64,000 bases of DNA from the NCBI GenBank assembly GCA_021771025.1, contig JAETPW010000003.1:134279-198278 (forward strand), written 5' to 3'. The notes under the pieces are model-generated. The model was not told the DNA's origin and made no database searches. It saw nothing but the letters and a program-made list of their open reading frames with translations. The translations under genes were made by a program, and so were the position numbers. Every line of letters begins with the position of its first letter. Within the stretch, counting starts at the first letter, position 1. This DNA comes from Clostridiaceae bacterium (lineage in GTDB: Bacteria > Bacillota > Clostridia > TANB77 > CAG-508). Positions 24,875 through 33,367 of the stretch are shown here, in pieces.

Positions 24875-27274
24875 TTACGATTGATGATTTTTCGAAATTT
24901 CAGCATATTTTTTCAATTTTTCAGCTACTTTGGCATTAACTGTTCCCGCAGGGAACTGTCCATTTTTATTTTTTTTACCAGCAGGAACACCTGTTAATAC
25001 TTCTATGCCTTCCTCAATTGTTGATACAGAATAGATATGAAATAACTTATTTTTAACAGCTTCTACAATTTCGCTTGATAGTTGTAAATTGTCTACATTT
25101 TGAACAGGAATCATCACTCCATGTTCTCCATTTAAGCCTCTCATTTTACAAATTTGGAAATACCCCTCAATTTTTTCATTTACTCCACCAATTGGTTGAA
25201 TATGTCCTTTTTGGTTAACCGATCCTGTAACGGCAATAGATTGATTAATCGGAATATCAGATAAACTAGAAAGCAATCCATACAATTCGGTACTAGAAGC
25301 ACTATCTCCATCTACTCCATTATACAATTGTTCAAAACAAATACTTGCCGTTAAACATAAAGGAATATCTTGGGCGAACATTTCCCCTAAATAGCCAGTT
25401 AGAATAAATACCCCCTTAGAGTGAGAAGAACCAGATAGATCCACTTCACGCTCAATATTGATAATTCCATTTTTACCAGTGTATGTGTTAACGGTTATTT
25501 TAGCTGGTTTCCCAAAAGTATAGTCACCAACAGTCATTACGGTTAATCCATTTAACGTACCTACTTCAAAACCAGAAGTATCAATTAAAAGAGAATGATT
25601 TTGAATCATTTCCATATATTTCGCATCGTATTTTTTGACGCGTTCAATTCGTTCAGCTAAGGCTTTTACAATAAATTGTTCTGTAACTATTTTAGAACGA
25701 GCAAGCTTTGCCCAAGTAGCAGCTTCTCCTACAATTTGAATCAAATCATCAAAACGTGTAGATATTTTGGTATGGCTACCAGCAAGTAAGGAAGCATATT
25801 CTGTTAAGCGCGCCATAGCTGATTTATCTAAATGAGGCAATTCTTCATGATCACAGAAACCATGAACAATACTCGCTAATTTGTTAACATTTTCTTTGGT
25901 TAGTGGAGCATCGTCTTCAAATTCTACTTTGATTTTAAATAATTTTCTAAAGTCTGCATCCATAGCTAAAAGGGTTTGATAAATATTACTATTTCCAATC
26001 AAGATAACTTTTAAATCCAAAGGAATTGGCTCCGGCTTTAAAGAGACCATAACCATAGAAGAACGTTGCTGATCTGGAGTGCTCTCAATACTAATTTCTT
26101 TTACTCGCAAAGCTTTTTTTAACGCTTCATAACAAACACCATTGGCTAACAAGTCTTTTGCTTGAAAGATGATGTATCCACCATTAGCTTGATGTAACAA
26201 ACCAGATTTTAACATCGTATGATCTGTCTTTAATGCACCATAATAATTTTCATATTCTAATGCCCCAAAAATATTTTGGTACGAATAATTAGAATCCATG
26301 ATAACTGGTGCACCTTCACGGTCTGAATTATCCACAAATAAATTAACACGATAATTTTCAGAAGGATCTGGTTTTCTCATGGCAGGGTTTACTGCATTTC
26401 CTTGAGAATTAGCCATTTTATCTTCTTCTAAAAAGTAAGAGACATGGTTTAATACATCTTGTTTTACTTGATTTAAAAATTGATTAATTTTTTTATTACG
26501 TTTATACTTAGATTTTAAATAATTGATATGAACATTTACCGTTAATAAAGCAATATTAGACTGCCATTCAGAAATCTTTTTATCCGATTGACGTTCAATT
26601 TCTTTAATTTGTCCAATAACTGACATAATCTGTTCTTGTACGATAGAAGATTTTTCTTCATATTCTTGTTTGATTTGCTCATCTAACTCATCAAATTCTT
26701 TTTCTTCTATCGCTTTTCCATCAACCATTGGCATCATATAAATTCCATTTTGAGATGCTTTTACTTGAAAATTATATTTTAATGCTTCCTCATTTAATTT
26801 ATCTAATAAAGTAGAACGTTTTTCTTCAAATTCTTGTTTAATTAATGCTTTTTCTTTTTCAAAATCATCAGCATTAAAGGTTTTTTTGATATCTTTTTTA
26901 ATTTCTTGAATGAAACCATCCATGGAATCTTTAAATTCTCTTCCTTGACCAGCAGGCATAGAAATAGCTACTGGCTCATTAGGATGATCAAAATTGTATA
27001 CATAGCACCAATCACTAGGAACCTTTTTCTTTTTCGCTATTTTAGTTAAATAATTTTTGGTGTACATGGTTTTGCCCACTCCACTAGGACCTTCAAGATA
27101 AAGATTATAACCCTTTACATCAACTTGAATACCAAATTCTAATGCCTTAATACCACGGTCCTGACCGATACCAGTATCGATAGGGGGAAGATCTTGTGTT
27201 GTTTCAAAATCAAATAAGTTTTCATCACAAGTCATTCTAAGATCTTTATCTTTCAATTCATATTTTCTTTTCAT
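24875..27274 (-). CDS. Lon-family (S16) ATP-dependent protease, LonB/LonC-like with AAA_32 domain
   Basis: 799 residues from the ATG at 27274, which has GGGAGG 7 nt upstream (an earlier TTG adds five residues overlapping that SD). Walker A GPSGVGKT is at 62-69; a long coiled-coil insertion follows (about 140-290); the Lon proteolytic domain carries the catalytic Ser in DGDSASSTELYGLLSSL and the Lys in GGVNEKIEGYFQ. This is the membrane-free, insertion-containing Lon-like family of Clostridia, distinct from LonA with its N-terminal substrate domain. Role: regulatory or quality-control proteolysis. Confidence 0.92.
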   Translation of the reverse strand: MKRKYELKDKDLRMTCDENLFDFETTQDLPPIDTGIGQDRGIKALEFGIQVDVKGYNLYLEGPSGVGKTMYTKNYLTKIAKKKKVPSDWCYVYNFDHPNEPVAISMPAGQGREFKDSMDGFIQEIKKDIKKTFNADDFEKEKALIKQEFEEKRSTLLDKLNEEALKYNFQVKASQNGIYMMPMVDGKAIEEKEFDELDEQIKQEYEEKSSIVQEQIMSVIGQIKEIERQSDKKISEWQSNIALLTVNVHINYLKSKYKRNKKINQFLNQVKQDVLNHVSYFLEEDKMANSQGNAVNPAMRKPDPSENYRVNLFVDNSDREGAPVIMDSNYSYQNIFGALEYENYYGALKTDHTMLKSGLLHQANGGYIIFQAKDLLANGVCYEALKKALRVKEISIESTPDQQRSSMVMVSLKPEPIPLDLKVILIGNSNIYQTLLAMDADFRKLFKIKVEFEDDAPLTKENVNKLASIVHGFCDHEELPHLDKSAMARLTEYASLLAGSHTKISTRFDDLIQIVGEAATWAKLARSKIVTEQFIVKALAERIERVKKYDAKYMEMIQNHSLLIDTSGFEVGTLNGLTVMTVGDYTFGKPAKITVNTYTGKNGIINIEREVDLSGSSHSKGVFILTGYLGEMFAQDIPLCLTASICFEQLYNGVDGDSASSTELYGLLSSLSDIPINQSIAVTGSVNQKGHIQPIGGVNEKIEGYFQICKMRGLNGEHGVMIPVQNVDNLQLSSEIVEAVKNKLFHIYSVSTIEEGIEVLTGVPAGKKNKNGQFPAGTVNAKVAEKLKKYAEISKNHQS

Positions 27275-27336
27275 TCGTTTTCCTCCCAAATTTTTCTTGT
27301 TTTAGTGTTTCCAAATTCTTTGAATTTATTAATCGT

Positions 27337-27365
27337 ATTGTATATTAGTTAAAAAAATTTGTAAA
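27337..27365 (-). promoter_or_regulatory. Promoter of the Lon-like gene
   Basis: Minus strand TTTACA, 17 bp, TACAAT; start about 55 nt before the ATG. Confidence 0.65.
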
Positions 27366-27394
27366 GGATTTTTAGGGAAAAAAATCAAAATCTG

Positions 27395-27423
27395 TTGACG
27401 AGAGGAGCCTTTTGTGTTAAAAT
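27395..27423 (+). promoter_or_regulatory. Promoter of the coiled-coil repeat gene
   Basis: TTGACG, 17 bp, TAAAAT. The resulting leader is about 170 nt and holds no recognised element. It is divergent from the Lon promoter 30 bases away. Confidence 0.65.
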
Positions 27424-27603
27424 GAGAAACATAATTTGGTGGGAAAAAATTTATCTCTATTTTAGGTTTAATCAAGTAAAAAAGAAAACTTCTTTGGATA
27501 GGCAAAAAAACAATTTGTTCGAAAAATCAATTAAGAGAGTTGATAAAAATTAGTTAAAATCGTAAATCTTCAAACAAAACAAGCAAGAAAGGAGGCATCT
27601 ATT

Positions 27604-28218
27604 ATGGAACAAAAAATAATGGATATTCTTTTGGTGATCTCGCAAGACGTAAAAGACTTGAAAAAAGGGCAAGAGAGATTAGAAAAGAAAGTAGCTAATC
27701 TAGAGAAAAACCAAAAGAAATTAGAAGAAAATCAAGCGAAATTAGAAGCAAGGCAAGCAAAATTAGAAGAAAGACAAGCCAAACTAGAGGAAGGTCAAGC
27801 AAGGTTAGAAGCGAATCAAGCAAAATTAGAAGCAAGACAGACAAAACTAGAGGAAGCACAGGTAAGGCTAGAACAAAAACAAGACAAATTAGAAAGAAAG
27901 CAAGACAGATTAGAACAAAAACAAGACAAATTAGAAAGAAAGCAAGACAGATTAGAACAAAAACAAGACAAATTAGAAAGAAAGCAAGACAGATTAGAAC
28001 AAAAACAAGACAGATTAGAAAGTAAACAAGATAAATTAGAAGGAATTTGTCGAATCAGTAATAGTAACATTACTAGAATTTTAGAAGTTCAACTCGAAAT
28101 GAAGAAAGAAATTATGGAAATGATGGAGCGAAATGAACAAAAAAACGAAATAGAACATTTAGAGTTTAGAAGTAGGTTAGAGGTTGTGGAGAAAAAGCAA
28201 AAAATGATTTTGTATTAA
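27604..28218 (+). CDS. Coiled-coil protein built of KLExxQ heptads
   Basis: 204 residues, almost all one coiled coil: an N-terminal helix MEQKIMDILLVISQDVKDLK, then about fifteen seven-residue units of the type KLEERQA or RLEQKQD (roughly 30-150), then LESKQDKLEGICRISNS and a helical tail. The DNA in the middle is a tandem repeat (see separate entry), so the rod length can change by 14 residues at a time. No signal peptide or anchor. Function unknown; such proteins are often spacers or structural scaffolds. Strong SD (AAAGGAGG). Confidence 0.8.
   Translation: MEQKIMDILLVISQDVKDLKKGQERLEKKVANLEKNQKKLEENQAKLEARQAKLEERQAKLEEGQARLEANQAKLEARQTKLEEAQVRLEQKQDKLERKQDRLEQKQDKLERKQDRLEQKQDKLERKQDRLEQKQDRLESKQDKLEGICRISNSNITRILEVQLEMKKEIMEMMERNEQKNEIEHLEFRSRLEVVEKKQKMILY
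27870..28037 (+). repeat. 42-bp in-frame tandem repeat, 3 perfect copies plus 1 diverged
   Basis: Perfect units at 27870-27911, 27912-27953 and 27954-27995; a fourth at 27996-28037 differs at a few positions. Each encodes 14 residues (two heptads). Identity at DNA level points to recent slippage or unequal crossing-over. Confidence 0.95.
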
Positions 28219-28220
28219 TA

Positions 28221-28255
28221 GGAAAAAGGAAGTTTTAAGAGAACTTCCTTTTTCC
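28221..28255 (+). terminator. Terminator of the coiled-coil gene
   Basis: 14-bp stem GGAAAAAGGAAGTT / AACTTCCTTTTTCC, 7-base loop. Confidence 0.8.
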
Positions 28256-28322
28256 TTGAATTATGAATCCTATAATTAGTAATAACGAATTGAACAACCA
28301 GTACAAAATAACATAAAAGCTA

Positions 28323-28351
28323 TTGCAATTAAAAAAGTTTAACGTTATAAT
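28323..28351 (+). promoter_or_regulatory. Promoter of the tetR gene
   Basis: TTGCAA, 17 bp, TATAAT. It overlaps the most upstream possible start codon of the ORF, which shows that translation starts later, at 28389. Confidence 0.75.
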
Positions 28352-28388
28352 AGAAAAGGAAAAGCCGAAAGGAAAGGATGTACCGAAT

Positions 28389-28961
28389 ATGAACAAAACG
28401 AAACGAAAGATATTTGAAACATCGATGAAATTATTTGCTGAAAAAGGCTATGATGCTACCAGTATTGAAGAAATTACCGCAACTGTAGGCGTAGCAAAGG
28501 GAACACTATATTATCATTTTTCTAGTAAAGAAGAAATTTTTAACTTTTTGGTTGAAGAAGGCATGAAATTATTACAAAATAGTATTGACATAAAAACGGC
28601 AAAGTTAACCAATTATATTGATAAATTAAAAGCAATCATTTTAATTGAAATTAAAATAGTGGTTAGGTATGAAGACCTAATTACGATATTACTAAGCCAA
28701 CTTTATGGAAACGAAGCAAGAAATCAAAAATGCCAAAAACATATTTATGAGTACATCAATACAATCGAAGAAATTGTCAAACAAGGAATACAAGCAAAAG
28801 AAATCAAAGCAGGAAATCCAAAAGTAATTGCTTCAGAAATCTATGGACTAATTTGTTCGAGTTTAGTATATAAATTAAGAAACGAAGAAGAAATGGACGT
28901 TATGAATTTATACCGAGAATTTGAAAATACAATTATAGAAGGATTAACCATAAAAGCATAA
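28389..28961 (+). CDS. TetR/AcrR-family transcriptional regulator
   Basis: 190 residues. The N-terminal HTH is typical (IFETSMKLFAEKGYDATSIEEI ... GVAKGTLYYHFSSKEEIF, quoted in parts); the C-terminal two-thirds is a helical ligand domain. The start at 28389 follows from the promoter position. The gene lies 96 bases before an acyl-CoA synthetase, so it probably senses a fatty acid or acyl-CoA and represses that gene, like FadR of Bacillus. A 20-base inverted repeat lies between them. Confidence 0.88.
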   Translation: MNKTKRKIFETSMKLFAEKGYDATSIEEITATVGVAKGTLYYHFSSKEEIFNFLVEEGMKLLQNSIDIKTAKLTNYIDKLKAIILIEIKIVVRYEDLITILLSQLYGNEARNQKCQKHIYEYINTIEEIVKQGIQAKEIKAGNPKVIASEIYGLICSSLVYKLRNEEEMDVMNLYREFENTIIEGLTIKA

Positions 28962-28989
28962 AATTTATACCCATTTAATATTCAATTCA

Positions 28990-29009
28990 AGTAAGTAGTT
29001 AGTCTTACT
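28990..29009. promoter_or_regulatory. Candidate TetR operator
   Basis: AGTAAG (28990-28995) and CTTACT (29004-29009) form an inverted repeat with an 8-base centre between tetR and the acyl-CoA synthetase gene. Confidence 0.35.
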
Positions 29010-29021
29010 CAAAAAAATAAA

Positions 29022-29064
29022 AGGAGGAAATATGTTTAACTTACGAAAGTTAAGCATATGCTAG
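29022..29064 (+). promoter_or_regulatory. SD plus hairpin and leader ORF before the acyl-CoA synthetase
   Basis: AGGAGG (29022-29027) is followed by a 13-bp hairpin (29030-29042 with 29047-29059, one G-U). The leader ORF ATG (29032) to TAG (29062-29064) encodes MFNLRKLSIC and overlaps the gene ATG (29058) by 7 bases. The sequence differs from the other copies (TTTAACTT instead of TTGGCTTT) yet pairing is kept. Confidence 0.6.
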
Positions 29065-30785
29065 GAATCATGAGAGAACCAATTTACCAAGCACTAAAAT
29101 TTACCGATTTAAAAGATATGCTCAAAAAATCAGGAGAAATATATGGAGATAGACCAGCCTATATTTTTGGCACAGAAACACCGGGAGAATTCAAACAAAT
29201 TACACACCGAGAATTTCGTGATCAAATTAATGCTTTAGGAACCAAACTAATTGACATGGGATTAGCCGGAAAACGAATCGCTGTAATTGGTGAGAACCGT
29301 TATGAATGGGGTGTTAGTTATTTAGCTGTTGTCACAGGAACAGGAATCGTTGTTCCACTAGATAAAGCACTTCCTAATAACGAAATCGAAAGCCTTATTT
29401 TGCGTTCTGAAGTAGAAGCAATTTTCTATAGCCAAAAATATGATGAAATCATGAATGAGTTAAAAGAAAAAGGCAATACCAAAATCCAATATTTCATTTC
29501 AATGGATTTACAGCAAGAAGAAAAAGGAATATATTCTTGGAAACAACTAATTAATCAAGGAGAAGAATTAATTGCCTCAGGAGATAAAAGATTTATAGAA
29601 GCTAAAATAAATCCACAAGAAATGAGTATTATGCTATTTACCTCAGGAACAACAGCTATGTCAAAAGCAGTCATGTTGTCTCATCAAAATATTGTGAGCA
29701 ATTTATATGACATTACATCAGTTATTAAAATAGATGAAAACGATCGCTTTTTATCATTTTTACCATTACACCACACATTTGAATCAACCGTTGGCTTTTT
29801 ATATCCTATTTCACGAGGAAGTTCAATTGCGTTTTGTGACGGGATTCGCCATATTGCTGAAAATATCAAAGATTACCGAATTACCGCGATGATATCTGTA
29901 CCAATTCTTTTTGAAGGAATCTATAAAAAGGTCATGAAAGCCATCGATAAACAAGGAAAATTAGCTACCGTAAAAAAAGGAATGAAAATAAGTAATTTCT
30001 TAAGAAAAATAGGAATTGATATTCGTGCCAAATTATTCAAAGACATTCACGAGAGTCTAGGAAAAGATTTACGCCTATTTGTAGCAGGGGGAGCAGCCAT
30101 GGATCCAGAAACAGAAAAAGGATTCAACGATTTAGGCTTTACCATGTACCAAGGTTATGGCTTAACAGAAACTTCACCAGTTATCGCAGCAGAAGATGAC
30201 AAATTCCAAAAAATTGGCTCAATTGGAAAAGCATTTCCTAGTTTAGAGGTGAAAATCAATGAGCCAAATCAAGAAGGAATCGGGGAATTAATGGTAAAAG
30301 GACCAACAACCATGCTTGGTTACTACCAAAATGATGAGGCAACAAAAGAAACAATAGAACCAGATGGCTGGCTACATACAGGAGACTTAGCTAAAATTGA
30401 TCAAGAAGGATATATTTTTATTACGGGAAGAAAAAAATTCGTCATCGTTTTAAAAAATGGGAAAAATATTTACCCAGAAGAATTAGAAGCATTAATCAAC
30501 AAAATTGAAGGAATTAAAGAAAGTTTTGTCTTTGGAAAAGAAGAAGCAGATGGAGATTACAAAATTTGGGTTAAGGTAGTTTACGACAAAGAAGTCATGC
30601 AAGAAATCTATGGGACACAAGACGAAAATGAAATAAGAGAAATATTATGGCAAGATATCAAGAAAATCAACAAAACCATGCCTGCGTACAAATACATTAG
30701 AGAAATGATTTTAACAGATCAAGAATTAATTAAAACAACAACGCAAAAAATCAAGAGGCACGAAGAGATGAAAACTATCGTGTAA
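29058..30785 (+). CDS. Long-chain fatty acid--CoA ligase (AMP-forming)
   Basis: 575 residues of the ANL superfamily. Motifs in order: MLFTSGTTAMSKAVMLSHQN (P-loop), YQGYGLTETSPVIAA, GWLHTGDLAKIDQEGYIFITG (in parts) and the C-terminal hinge GRKKFVIVLKNGKNIYPEELE. It activates fatty acids to acyl-AMP and then acyl-CoA, on the membrane face. The catalytic Lys region near KTTTQKIKRHE is present. Translation is from an ATG at the end of a leader hairpin; MREP four codons later is an alternative start. Probably controlled by the TetR upstream. Confidence 0.93.
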   Translation: MLGIMREPIYQALKFTDLKDMLKKSGEIYGDRPAYIFGTETPGEFKQITHREFRDQINALGTKLIDMGLAGKRIAVIGENRYEWGVSYLAVVTGTGIVVPLDKALPNNEIESLILRSEVEAIFYSQKYDEIMNELKEKGNTKIQYFISMDLQQEEKGIYSWKQLINQGEELIASGDKRFIEAKINPQEMSIMLFTSGTTAMSKAVMLSHQNIVSNLYDITSVIKIDENDRFLSFLPLHHTFESTVGFLYPISRGSSIAFCDGIRHIAENIKDYRITAMISVPILFEGIYKKVMKAIDKQGKLATVKKGMKISNFLRKIGIDIRAKLFKDIHESLGKDLRLFVAGGAAMDPETEKGFNDLGFTMYQGYGLTETSPVIAAEDDKFQKIGSIGKAFPSLEVKINEPNQEGIGELMVKGPTTMLGYYQNDEATKETIEPDGWLHTGDLAKIDQEGYIFITGRKKFVIVLKNGKNIYPEELEALINKIEGIKESFVFGKEEADGDYKIWVKVVYDKEVMQEIYGTQDENEIREILWQDIKKINKTMPAYKYIREMILTDQELIKTTTQKIKRHEEMKTIV

Positions 30786-30839
30786 CCAAAATGTAATATT
30801 CCTGTCATCAAAATGTAAACAAAAAAAACCAGTATCCTC

Positions 30840-30868
30840 TTGTACTTTTTTGTAGGTTCATGTATAAT
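30840..30868 (+). promoter_or_regulatory. Promoter of the 30920 gene
   Basis: TTGTAC, 17 bp, TATAAT, about 45 nt before the GTG start. Confidence 0.75.
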
Positions 30869-30919
30869 AATAATAGATACGAAAAGCAATCATGCGTAGG
30901 ATAAAGGAGGGAGTTTACA

Positions 30920-31774
30920 GTGTCTAAATCTGGCATAGTAAACGTGAGAATGGTAATCACGGAAGAAAAAATTCTATCAAATATAGATAAAGTACAAAAA
31001 CTAATTAATCCAAACAGCAAAAAGCAAATTGTACAATTAGAGGAAGATACGTATTTCAAGGATTTAGTAGAATCCATAAAAACGTATTTAATCGAATACC
31101 CTAAAAAGAAAAACTTCCCTAATAGTGTATACAAAGCAGCATATGGATTAGTTGAATTTGCTACGAATCAGTTTGAAGAAAATACCAAAAGAATTGAAGA
31201 ATTAATCAGACAAAGAGAAGAAAATATCGCACTAGCAGCACAATTAAAAGAGCTAACAGAAGCCGTAGATAATAAAGAAAAAGACTGGAAGGAACAAGTC
31301 AAAAAAGCAGAAAATAATTTTCCAGAAGACATCATTGAAACATTAACGATTGTAGGAAAAGCAAAAGGACAAAAATCACAAAATTACCAAGATGCGTTAA
31401 AATTATTAAATGCAAGAGTAAACAATTTAGAATCAAACTTACATATTGAAATTGATATGGAAAGAATAGAAGATCGCTCAAAAGCATTAAGCTACATCGG
31501 AATTGAAGTAGCAGACGCATTAAAGTCAATTCCTACTCCAGTAGAAGAACCAGAAAAAGAAGAAGTAATTCAAACCATAGAAGAAAAAGAACCACAAAAA
31601 GTAGAAGAACAAGAAAAACAAGAATATATACAAGCAACTACTTTTGAAGAAAAACCTTCATTATGGCAAAGAATTAAAAATAGCAAAATTGTTAGAGCAG
31701 TTCGCTATGTGATGAAAATTAGAGTTGTATTGGATTTACCTGCACTTCCAGAAGGAAGAGGAGAAAATTATTAA
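30920..31774 (+). CDS. Coiled-coil protein of unknown function
   Basis: 284 residues from a GTG with AAAGGAGG upstream. Mostly helical: IVNVRMVITEEKILSNIDKV, a central coiled coil (about 80-150), then a Glu/Pro-rich linker (EEPEKEEVIQTIEEKEPQKV) and a basic C-terminal part SLWQRIKNSKIVRAVRYVMK that could form an amphipathic membrane-binding helix. No known domain is recognised. Single gene with own promoter and terminator. Confidence 0.7.
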   Translation: MSKSGIVNVRMVITEEKILSNIDKVQKLINPNSKKQIVQLEEDTYFKDLVESIKTYLIEYPKKKNFPNSVYKAAYGLVEFATNQFEENTKRIEELIRQREENIALAAQLKELTEAVDNKEKDWKEQVKKAENNFPEDIIETLTIVGKAKGQKSQNYQDALKLLNARVNNLESNLHIEIDMERIEDRSKALSYIGIEVADALKSIPTPVEEPEKEEVIQTIEEKEPQKVEEQEKQEYIQATTFEEKPSLWQRIKNSKIVRAVRYVMKIRVVLDLPALPEGRGENY

Positions 31775-31775
31775 T

Positions 31776-31810
31776 AAAAATCTGTTATGTATTTGCATAA
31801 CAGATTTTTT
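31776..31810 (+). terminator. Terminator of the 30920 gene
   Basis: AAAAATCTGTTATG / CATAACAGATTTTTT, 6-base loop, T-run. Confidence 0.85.
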
Positions 31811-31925
31811 AAATTGCATCAAAATAAATAAAAATTATTTCAGGCAGGCTAGCTTAACGATTGACATCTAACCCTATTGAAATAGAGCCATAAAAAAGAA
31901 TGTTATTTTTGAAATAACATTCTTT

Positions 31926-32002
31926 TGGTGCTCCCTCAAGGATTCGAACCTTGGACCCACCGGTTATGAGCCGGTTGCTCTGACCAACTGAGCTAAGGGA
32001 GC
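31926..32002 (-). tRNA. tRNA with CAT anticodon, probably tRNA-Ile2 (lysidine-modified), else tRNA-Met
   Basis: 77 nt with an encoded CCA end. Cloverleaf on the minus strand: acceptor GCTCCCT/AGGGAGC, D arm AGCTCAGTTGGTCAGAGC, anticodon stem CCGG-CTCATAA-CCGG, T arm CAAGG-TTCGAAT-CCTTG. The anticodon is CAT. Acceptor pairs C4-G69 and C5-G68, which TilS uses to recognise tRNA-Ile2, are present, whereas typical elongator Met tRNAs lack them. The 5' end is G1-C72, so it is not an initiator. Confidence 0.9.
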
Positions 32003-32022
32003 ATGTGGGTAACACAAAATAA

Positions 32023-32051
32023 AGTATAAACGATTTTGGATTAAAAGTCAA
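32023..32051 (-). promoter_or_regulatory. Promoter of the CAT tRNA
   Basis: Minus strand TTGACT, 17 bp, TATACT. Confidence 0.75.
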
Positions 32052-32091
32052 GATGTTTTCGAAAAAAATTAGAGGCACTATTTCATAAATT

Positions 32092-32163
32092 GGTAACTAC
32101 TAGATGGTGCATAAATCTAGTCCGCTCTCAAGGGGATATAGGAAGACCATCTGAGTAGTTACC
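32092..32163. repeat. GGTAACTACT inverted repeat enclosing TAGTCCGCTC
   Basis: Arm 32092-32108 pairs with 32146-32163 over 17 bp with a one-base bulge; the 37-base loop contains AGTCCGCTCT, the core of the palindromic family at 24.7 and 43.9 kb. A second hairpin GTTACCATT / AATGGTAGC follows (about 32172-32203). Confidence 0.65.
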
Positions 32164-32219
32164 ACAAATTAGTTACCATTCAAAGCTTGCTGAAAATGGT
32201 AGCCGTGAATAGCATAAAT

Positions 32220-32248
32220 TTGACTTTTCTCTAATAATCTAGTACAAT
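32220..32248 (+). promoter_or_regulatory. Promoter of the 32378 gene
   Basis: TTGACT, 17 bp, TACAAT. The leader of about 120 nt contains a T8 run and CACTAATTAGTG. Confidence 0.7.
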
Positions 32249-32377
32249 AATATCTGATATAGCTGATAGCTGTGTCATTAATTTTTTTTCACTAATTAGT
32301 GAGAGGAGAAATCCTTCAGCTTTTAGTTTTATCAATAGAGTAGTTATTAACAAAAAGCAAGAAGAAAGGAGACAACT

Positions 32378-32800
32378 ATGAATATAGTTAAACAACAACC
32401 AATAGGCACATTTTTTAAGAAAGAAAACGTTTTCCTTGCTACTGTATTAGTAAGTCAAAATGAAACAAAAGAAGTACTAAACTCTAAGGCAAATATACCT
32501 GAAAATTTAAAAAATTTGGTAGAATTTTTTATTGAAGAGGGTATTATTGATTCAAACCGGTTTGATCTTTTTTACAAAGAAGATACGGGAGGATATATTT
32601 GTTTTGAGGAAGATGGATCAGAAACGTTTGCTGGTGACGATTCTGATGGCAAAGGGAAACTTGTTAATGTTGTCTCAATCTGGGAATATTATTCGGAGGA
32701 GCAAATCCGGGAATGTATGCTAGATAACGGAGAGATGTTAATATGTGTTTTGGACGATGCACCTATATACCAGTATAATGAGGAATATAATAAGGTTTAA
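32378..32800 (+). CDS. Small acidic protein of unknown function
   Basis: 140 residues, acidic and soluble, no signal peptide. Distinctive parts are TGGYICFEEDGSETFAGDD, SDGKGKLVNVVSIWEYYSEE and EMLICVLDDAPIYQYNEEY. The single-domain form, acidity and position in an accessory stretch resemble immunity or antitoxin-type proteins, but there is no partner toxin beside it and I do not recognise the family. Own promoter, GAAAGGAGA SD and terminator. Confidence 0.65.
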   Translation: MNIVKQQPIGTFFKKENVFLATVLVSQNETKEVLNSKANIPENLKNLVEFFIEEGIIDSNRFDLFYKEDTGGYICFEEDGSETFAGDDSDGKGKLVNVVSIWEYYSEEQIRECMLDNGEMLICVLDDAPIYQYNEEYNKV

Positions 32801-32812
32801 CGTTCATAGGTT

Positions 32813-32852
32813 AGGTTCCAAGAGAAAAGCAAAGGTTTTTCTCTTGGAACCT
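32813..32852 (+). terminator. Terminator of the 32378 gene
   Basis: 15-bp stem AGGTTCCAAGAGAAA / TTTCTCTTGGAACCT followed by TTTT. Confidence 0.85.
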
Positions 32853-32922
32853 TTTGGTGTATAGTTCTAAAATAAAAACAATCCCATAAAATGTAAAGAA
32901 GAAACCAAAAGGAGGAATCAGA

Positions 32923-33307
32923 ATGGAAAATACAACGTCTCGGAACAAATTCAATTAGTCAAATAGCAAAAGGAGTAGTCATTTCATTAGTTACTACCTT
33001 AATTTTATTAATTATTTTTTCTGCTGTTTTGACGTATACCAATATACAGGAAAATACCATTGAGCCAGTAACTATAGTAATTACAGGAATTAGTATTTTA
33101 TTAGGAAGTACAATAGGAAATCGTAAAATGAAAAAAAATGGATTAATCAATGGGGCTATTATTGGCGGAATTTATATGATTAGTATATATTTAGTTTCTA
33201 GCTTATTAAATAGCAATTTTAGCCTTAATGGATTGTCTATTATTATGATTGTCGTAGGAATGATATTTGGAGTACTTGGGGGAATTATTGGGGTAAATCA
33301 AAAGTAG
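32923..33307 (+). pseudogene. TIGR04086/YrzE-like membrane protein with an N-terminal frameshift
   Basis: AAGGAGGAATCAGA precedes an ATG at 32923 whose frame gives MENTTSRNKFN then a stop. The rest of the protein lies in the next frame without a usable start codon: SISQIAKGVVISLVTTLIL continuing into four membrane helices (to 33307). Joining the frames near 32945-32956 restores a ~128-residue four-helix protein of the TIGR04086 type. One extra base is enough to explain this. It is either a pseudogene or a sequencing error; a TTG at 33029 would give a shortened protein without the first helix. Confidence 0.75.
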
Positions 33308-33367
33308 TTATTCATAAATAATGGAAAATTAGAAACTTAACGATAACAGCAGTTTTAGGTAGAAGAT

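Noticed and set aside
27816..28070. Leu/Ser/Cys-rich ORF antisense to the coiled-coil gene, and possible CRISPR-like spacing of repeats
   Set aside because: The repeats are contiguous 42-bp coding units without spacers, and the antisense ORF is the mirror of the heptad codons.
28323..28388. Longer start for the TetR gene
   Set aside because: It begins inside the -35 box of the promoter.
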